The notes under the pieces were generated by a model. The model ran no database searches and had not been told where the DNA came from. It was given only the letters and a program-made list of their open reading frames with translations. DNA of 54,623 nt from Trinickia soli. GTDB lineage: Bacteria > Pseudomonadota > Gammaproteobacteria > Burkholderiales > Burkholderiaceae. The stretch lies in NCBI RefSeq assembly GCF_002879855.1, contig NZ_PNYB01000033.1, forward strand, positions 1 to 54,623, given 5' to 3'. Position numbers and translations under genes: made by a program. Of the stretch, positions 50,573 through 54,623 are shown piece after piece. Within the stretch, counting starts at the first letter, position 1. The number at the start of each line of letters is the position of its first letter.

Positions 50573-53119
50573 ATGGTAAAGGCGGCGATGGCAAAGGCAG
50601 CGACAGCAAAGACTGAGGGCGCGAAGGCGGCTGCCAAAGGCGTGGGTGGCAAGGCGGGCGCAAGCAAGGCCGGGGCTTCGCGTTCGAGCCAGCGCGAGCA
50701 TGCGGCTCGGCCGGCGCGCAAGGGCGTCGTCAGTGCCAGGGCTGTTGCTACGTCTGCTCGCCAAAAGAAGGTTTCAAGCGACGCTACAAGCAAGGTTTCA
50801 AGCAAGGCTGCGAGCGCAGCCAAAGAGGCCGGCAAGAAGCCGGCAAGGTCTGGGGCTGCACGAACTTCGGCGGCAGCCGCCAATATGACGAAGGCCGCGA
50901 AAGCGTCCGCCAAGCCGGAGACGAGAGCCGCCGCCGAAAGGCGAACCGGTTCGAAAAGCGCAGGGGGCGCGGCTGCCACGCCGGACGATTCGGCAGTGCG
51001 CGAAACCCAGGTATCCACGGTGCAACCGGCTGAAGTCCAGCAGCCGCGAGTCGAGACTATAGCCGGTACGGCGAACTCCATGACGAAAAAGCTGAACGAA
51101 GTATCCGTCGATGACGACGCAACCCAGAGCGAAGAGCAACAAGCTGCTCCGGGCAAGGGCGAGAAGGCCAAGGCGCGTGATCGCCGCGCGAAGGAAAAGG
51201 CGCTGCTGAAGGACGCGTTCGCGTCGAGTCAGCCAGGCACGGCGGAGGAGCTCGAAGAGCGCCGCTCGAAGCTGCGTGCGCTGATCAAGCTCGGCAAAGA
51301 GCGCGGCTTTTTGACGTACGCGGAAATCAACGATCACCTGCCGGACAACTTCGCGGAGACGGAGGCGATCGAAGGGATTATCAGCACGTTCAACGACATG
51401 GGGGTGGCTGTCTACGAGCAGGCGCCCGATGCCGAAACGCTGCTGCTGAACGACAACGCTCCCGCTGCTTCGTCGGACGATGAAGTCGAGGAGGAAGCTG
51501 AAGTCGCGTTGTCGACGGTCGATTCCGAATTCGGCCGTACGACGGACCCTGTGCGCATGTATATGCGTGAGATGGGTACGGTCGAGCTGCTTACGCGCGA
51601 AGGCGAAATCGAGATCGCGAAGCGAATCGAAGACGGCCTGAAGCATATGGTGATGGCGATTTCGGCGTGCCCGACGACGATCGCGGACATCCTTGCGATG
51701 GCTGAGCGCGTCGCCAACGACGAAATCCGTATCGACGAGCTCGTCGACGGCCTCATCGACCCGAACGCGGAAGACGCTGACGGCTTCTCGGCGCAGGAAG
51801 CCGAAGCGATCGAGAACGAGAGCGAGGAAGAAGAGGAAGAGGAAGAGGAGGAAGAAGAGGACGACGACGGCACCGCGCAGGCCACGGCCAACGCGGCGCA
51901 ACTCGAAGCCCTCAAGCGTGTATCGCTCGAAAAATTCGCGATGATCAGCGAGTGGTTCGACAAGATGCGCCGTGCGTTCGAGAAGGAAGGCTACAAGTCG
52001 AAGTCGTATCTGAAGGCGCAAGAGACGATTCAGAACGAGCTGATGTCGATTCGCTTCACGGCGCGTACCGTGGAGCGTCTGTGCGATACGTTGCGTGCGC
52101 AGGTCGACGAAGTGCGTCAGGTCGAGCGTCAGATTCTGCATATCGTCGTCGACAAGTGCGGCATGCCGCGTGCGGAGTTCATCGCGCGCTTCCCGGGTAG
52201 CGAGACTGATCTCGAGTGGGCCGAGAAGGTTGTGGCCGAGAATCATCCGTACAGTGCGATTCTTTCGCGCAATATTCCGGCGATCCGTGAGCAGCAGCAG
52301 CGTTTGCTTGATTTGCAGGCGCGCGTCGTTCTGCCGCTGAAGGATTTGAAGGAAACGAACCGTCAAATGGCGGCTGGCGAATTGAAGGCGCGCCAGGCCA
52401 AGCGTGAGATGACCGAGGCGAACCTGCGTCTCGTGATTTCGATCGCGAAGAAGTACACGAACCGTGGTTTGCAATTCCTCGATTTGATCCAGGAAGGCAA
52501 CATCGGTTTGATGAAGGCCGTGGACAAGTTCGAGTATCGTCGCGGCTACAAATTCTCGACGTACGCGACGTGGTGGATTCGTCAGGCCATTACGCGTTCG
52601 ATCGCTGATCAGGCGCGCACGATCCGGATTCCGGTTCACATGATTGAGACGATCAACAAGATGAACCGTATTTCGCGGCAGATTTTGCAGGAGACGGGTC
52701 TCGAGCCTGATCCGGCGACGCTCGCGGAAAAGATGGAAATGCCCGAGGACAAGATCCGCAAGATCATGAAGATTGCGAAGGAGCCGATCTCCATGGAAAC
52801 GCCGATCGGCGACGACGACGATTCGCATCTGGGCGATTTCATCGAAGACACGAATACGGTCGCTCCTGCCGACGCCGCGTTGCATGCGAGCATGCGCGAC
52901 GTGGTGAAGGATGTGCTCGATTCGTTGACGCCTCGCGAAGCGAAGGTGTTGCGCATGCGTTTCGGTATCGAAATGAGCACGGACCACACGCTTGAGGAAG
53001 TGGGCAAGCAATTCGACGTGACGCGTGAGCGTATCCGTCAAATTGAAGCGAAGGCGCTGCGCAAGCTGCGTCATCCGAGCCGTTCGGACAAGCTGAAGTC
53101 GTTCCTCGAAGGCAACTGA
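50573..53119 (+). CDS. rpoD: RNA polymerase primary sigma factor RpoD (sigma-70) with long basic N-terminal extension
   Basis: Housekeeping sigma factor of 848 residues, much longer than the 613 of E. coli. Residues 1-225 are Lys/Ala/Ser-rich and repetitive, histone-H1-like. Region 1.1 follows at about 225-300 ([21 protein letters not shown]), region 1.2 at about 320-350, and the non-conserved insert has 12 Glu then 3 Asp in a row (51825-51869). Region 2 at about 618-690 contains [17 protein letters not shown], and region 4.2 at about 806-836 reads [21 protein letters not shown]. An internal ATG at 51080 would give 679 residues, so the true start is not certain. Confidence 0.95.
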   Translation: MVKAAMAKAATAKTEGAKAAAKGVGGKAGASKAGASRSSQREHAARPARKGVVSARAVATSARQKKVSSDATSKVSSKAASAAKEAGKKPARSGAARTSAAAANMTKAAKASAKPETRAAAERRTGSKSAGGAAATPDDSAVRETQVSTVQPAEVQQPRVETIAGTANSMTKKLNEVSVDDDATQSEEQQAAPGKGEKAKARDRRAKEKALLKDAFASSQPGTAEELEERRSKLRALIKLGKERGFLTYAEINDHLPDNFAETEAIEGIISTFNDMGVAVYEQAPDAETLLLNDNAPAASSDDEVEEEAEVALSTVDSEFGRTTDPVRMYMREMGTVELLTREGEIEIAKRIEDGLKHMVMAISACPTTIADILAMAERVANDEIRIDELVDGLIDPNAEDADGFSAQEAEAIENESEEEEEEEEEEEEDDDGTAQATANAAQLEALKRVSLEKFAMISEWFDKMRRAFEKEGYKSKSYLKAQETIQNELMSIRFTARTVERLCDTLRAQVDEVRQVERQILHIVVDKCGMPRAEFIARFPGSETDLEWAEKVVAENHPYSAILSRNIPAIREQQQRLLDLQARVVLPLKDLKETNRQMAAGELKARQAKREMTEANLRLVISIAKKYTNRGLQFLDLIQEGNIGLMKAVDKFEYRRGYKFSTYATWWIRQAITRSIADQARTIRIPVHMIETINKMNRISRQILQETGLEPDPATLAEKMEMPEDKIRKIMKIAKEPISMETPIGDDDDSHLGDFIEDTNTVAPADAALHASMRDVVKDVLDSLTPREAKVLRMRFGIEMSTDHTLEEVGKQFDVTRERIRQIEAKALRKLRHPSRSDKLKSFLEGN

Positions 53120-53155
53120 GCGTCGATCGATCGGTAGCGTAGCAGTAGCAAGAGA

Positions 53156-53183
53156 CCCGGCGTTAAGCGCCGGGCTTTTTTTT
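53156..53183 (+). terminator. rpoD terminator
   Basis: CCCGGCG-TTAAG-CGCCGGG is a 7-bp GC stem with a 5-base loop, followed by C and eight T residues. It is the strongest intrinsic terminator in the window and closes the macromolecular synthesis cluster. Confidence 0.92.
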
Positions 53184-53314
53184 CATGGTCGCCTGGCGGC
53201 TTTGAACCGGGCTGCGGGCCACGCGGCGGCAGGTGTTGATGCGGGCAACGGCTGCCTGATGCTGGCCGGTTCGGCGAGTATGCGGCGAGTTCGCATTTAT
53301 TTGGTTTTTCGGAT

Positions 53315-53343
53315 TTGCGTGCGGCAGCATTAGCCGATAGACT
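53315..53343 (+). promoter_or_regulatory. Putative tRNA gene promoter
   Basis: TTGCGT (53315-53320) and TAGACT (53338-53343) are separated by exactly 17 bases and would start transcription about 75 bases before the tRNA-like gene. Both hexamers differ from consensus by two bases. Confidence 0.45.
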
Positions 53344-53426
53344 CGCAATCTTTCTGCGACGATGATTGACGGTCGCAGATTTCCTATCCGCCACGAGCCA
53401 AGCTATTCAAAAACGTGGCGTCGGAT

Positions 53427-53514
53427 GGGCCGGACGCCGTGCTGGTTGCAGGCAGCGGACTCATAATCCGCCTCCGAAAGGACACCGTGGGTTCGACTCC
53501 CACCCGGCCCACCA
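53427..53514 (+). tRNA. Class II-type tRNA with CAU anticodon
   Basis: The 88 bases fold into a full cloverleaf: acceptor GGGCCGG/CCGGCCC (7 bp), anticodon stem GCGGA/TCCGC around the loop CTCATAA with anticodon CAU, T arm GTGGG/CCCAC with TTCGACT, and encoded ACCA. The variable region is 15 bases and holds a small stem TCC-GAAA-GGA, as in Leu/Ser-type class II tRNAs. Normal CAU tRNAs (Met, Ile2) are class I with a 4-5 base variable loop. Position 8 is A, not U, and the D arm can form GCC and TGC pairs with one bulged G. Discriminator base is A73. A gene caller would name it tRNA-Met or tRNA-Ile2; its real charging identity is uncertain. Confidence 0.85.
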
Positions 53515-53620
53515 AAGAATCTCTCAAGGATTCCCCAAGTCACCAAAAAACTACGCCGCGACAAGGGCTTAGTAATTTGACCTTACCAAGTTTGCCCAGT
53601 ACCATTGGCACCCAGAAATT

Positions 53621-53662
53621 TTGGGGGCATCGTTGGTGGCATTTCTCCAATTCTTGGGGCAT
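53621..53662 (+). repeat. Three GGGGCAT-type direct repeats upstream of integrase
   Basis: TTGGGGGCAT (53621), TTGGTGGCAT (53633) and TTGGGGCAT (53654) are spaced over 42 bases directly before the integrase start. Repeats of this form occur in front of P4-type integrase genes at tRNA insertion sites and could be arm-type integrase binding sites. That function is inferred. Confidence 0.5.
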
Positions 53663-53683
53663 CTAGATGCTCCCGTTCTACAG

Positions 53684-53980
53684 ATGCCCCTTACCGACGT
53701 TGCAGTACGAGCCGCGAAGCCTCGCGAGAAAGCCTACAAGCTTGCCGATGGACATGGAATGTACCTGGAGGTGATGCCTTTGGGAGCCAAGTATTGGCGC
53801 CTCAAATACCGGATTGACGGGAAAGAGAAGCGCGCGGCGTTGGGCGTCTATCCGAAAGTGTCATTGCTTGAGTCAACGATCGATCGCCGCGATCGCGTTA
53901 TTCGCTACATCGCTGTTCGGCTGGAGAATGGCACAGTGAGACGGTTAGTCGAGGGAAGGTCGCATTGTATGACGTATTAA
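53684..53980 (+). pseudogene. Truncated P4-type tyrosine integrase (N-terminal arm-binding domain)
   Basis: The first 60 or so of 98 codons encode the DUF4102 arm-DNA-binding domain of P4-family integrases: MPLTDVAVRAAKPREKAYK, LADGHGMYLEVMPLGAKYW, RLKYRIDGKEKRAALGVYP. After KVSLLE the family sequence stops and unrelated residues run to a stop at 53980. The core-binding and catalytic domains (R-H-R-Y) are absent, so it is inactive. It lies 170 bp after the tRNA-like gene on the same strand, the normal place for an integrase that uses a tRNA 3' end as attachment site. The break at about 53870 marks a deletion junction. Confidence 0.85.
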
Positions 53981-54129
53981 ACCAAGACACCGTTTGGGCC
54001 ATTGACCTCTCGTTCGAAGGCACATGCACATCAAGCGTGCGGCTTGGGAAGGGGTTAGCGTCCGTCCCCGTTGGGTACAAGCCCACTCCAGGCGTTCGAT
54101 TGCGACCTGATCACCACTATGCGTCGTGA
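53965..54129 (+). CDS. Small hypothetical ORF, TTG start
   Basis: A 54-codon frame beginning with TTG at 53965 behind GAGGGAAGG and ending at TGA 54127-54129. Its sequence (LYDVLNQDTVWAIDLSFEG ... VPVGYKPTPGVRLRPDHHY) looks protein-like and is followed by a hairpin terminator. The open frame continues upstream to about 53872 without a usable start, so it may instead be the 3' end of a gene cut by the deletion that truncated the integrase. No family recognised. Confidence 0.4.
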   Translation: MYDVLNQDTVWAIDLSFEGTCTSSVRLGKGLASVPVGYKPTPGVRLRPDHHYAS

Positions 54130-54156
54130 GAATATCTGTGGCGATATTCAGTATAG

Positions 54157-54177
54157 AAGCCCGCCCCGTGCGGGCTT
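54157..54177. terminator. Bidirectional terminator
   Basis: AAGCCCGC-CCCGT-GCGGGCTT is an 8-bp stem with a 5-base loop, lying between the small plus-strand ORF and the minus-strand gene that ends at 54180. The flanking ATT/ATTC and TATAG tracts are short, so termination strength is moderate. Confidence 0.65.
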
Positions 54178-54179
54178 AT

Positions 54180-54443
54180 TCACATCTGAGCCAAGGCTGG
54201 TTTCGTCGGCACGGTCGGCACCCCAATCTCCTCCCCGATCCACAGCACCGACCAGTCGCTCGAGCCGTCGACGCCAATGAAGTTCCAGATCATCTCGCCG
54301 GCGGCGTTCCAGCCATTGAAGCGCGCCGGCTGGATCTCGTCCTGCCATTCCTGGCACCGGTCCCAGTCGTCGTCTCGCCCGACGTCGGGCTTGGGGATGA
54401 CCCAGTAGAAGGCGCCGACGATGAGGTGTTTTTCGGTGACCAT
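54180..54443 (-). CDS. Hypothetical protein (small, island-associated)
   Basis: An 87-residue protein with natural composition rich in Trp and acidic residues (VIPKPDVGRDDDWDRCQEWQDEIQPARFNGWN...). GGGAG lies 6 bases before the ATG at 54443, and the terminator at 54157-54177 follows its stop. It has no signal peptide, transmembrane segment or recognised domain. Its place next to a truncated integrase suggests it is cargo of the mobile element. The longer overlapping minus-strand frame (to 54489) looks like a shadow. Confidence 0.65.
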   Translation of the reverse strand: MVTEKHLIVGAFYWVIPKPDVGRDDDWDRCQEWQDEIQPARFNGWNAAGEMIWNFIGVDGSSDWSVLWIGEEIGVPTVPTKPALAQM

Positions 54444-54575
54444 ACCCACTCCCGACCCGGATGCCCCTCATAAGGATAGGCGCGTCCATGGGCTATGAGT
54501 ATTTTCCAATCCTGAGAGGAGTCTGAACCGGTAGGTGGTGTGGGGGTTCAGGGGTCGCTGTATCTCTATCGGAAA

Positions 54576-54618
54576 GCGGGAGTTGTCCACGGCCGGCACG
54601 GCGGTGGACAACTCCCGC
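54576..54618. repeat. 15-bp perfect inverted repeat
   Basis: GCGGGAGTTGTCCAC (54576-54590) and GTGGACAACTCCCGC (54604-54618) are exact inverted copies separated by the 13-base GC-rich spacer GGCCGGCACGGCG. There is no U-run within the window. Each arm contains TTGTCCAC, which resembles a DnaA box (TTATCCACA) with one change and a missing last base. Terminator, protein-binding site or element end are all possible. Confidence 0.7.
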
Positions 54619-54623
54619 CCGCG

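Noticed and set aside
51825-51869. GAGGAAGAA repeats in rpoD as a possible short tandem repeat or phase-variable tract
   Set aside because: It is an in-frame acidic run in the variable insert of sigma-70; codons GAG and GAA alternate irregularly, so slippage is not specially favoured.
50798-53074. 758-codon frame antisense to rpoD
   Set aside because: Shadow of the strongly biased rpoD codons; composition is Arg/Leu/His-rich with no family pattern.
1-54623. CRISPR arrays, rRNA genes, insertion sequences, riboswitches
   Set aside because: Looked for by eye; no regularly spaced repeats, rRNA sequence, transposase frame or recognisable riboswitch core was found.

Overview
The window is high-GC chromosomal DNA from a betaproteobacterium, most likely a Burkholderiaceae member of the Burkholderia/Paraburkholderia/Trinickia type. 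The evidence is the core gene blocks: xseB-ispA-dxs, rpsU-yqeY-dnaG-rpoD with an RpoD carrying a very long Lys/Ala-rich N-terminus, polA divergent from a LOG-family gene, plus folE2, tsaD and sseA. The genus is an inference; no database search was possible.

Layout. 1-24.9 kb is an accessory or niche region of small units, many built as a regulator facing its target: an LpxL-like acyltransferase; LysR/flavodoxin-like reductase/aldo-keto reductase; a FrnE-like DsbA protein; a tight array of TrhA/hemolysin III, P3A-type H+-ATPase and polyphosphate kinase 2; a chrBA chromate-resistance operon; methyltransferase, cupin, SDR/GlxA-like regulator pair; NTF2-like and RibD-C proteins; a DUF4382 lipoprotein followed by a 51-residue lipoprotein; AraC/peroxiredoxin-like pair; an isochorismatase-fold protein without the catalytic triad; a DadA-like oxidase; dienelactone hydrolase; EamA exporter and nitroreductase facing a LysR regulator.

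24.9-32.5 kb is a complete sugar module. A five-gene minus-strand operon (ABC ATPase, GH42 beta-galactosidase, binding protein, two permeases) faces a LacI regulator, with a perfect 18-bp LacI-type palindrome in front of the operon. Together these suggest import of beta-galactosides and their cytoplasmic hydrolysis under substrate-responsive repression.

32.6-53.2 kb is mostly housekeeping: LOG, polA, NDH-2, sulfurtransferase, a Rieske oxygenase, xseB-ispA-dxs (isoprenoid precursors), folE2, tsaD, a BaiN/HI0933 flavoprotein, then the macromolecular synthesis cluster rpsU-yqeY-dnaG-rpoD. One orphan ORF (37.9-38.4 kb) interrupts it.

53.4-54.6 kb is the most unusual part. Downstream of rpoD lies a tRNA-like gene that folds as a class II tRNA (long variable arm) yet carries a CAU anticodon. 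It is followed by direct repeats and a truncated P4-type integrase, two small ORFs and a 15-bp perfect inverted repeat at the window edge. This looks like the tRNA-proximal end of an integrated element or its remnant. No CRISPR array, rRNA or intact insertion sequence was seen.
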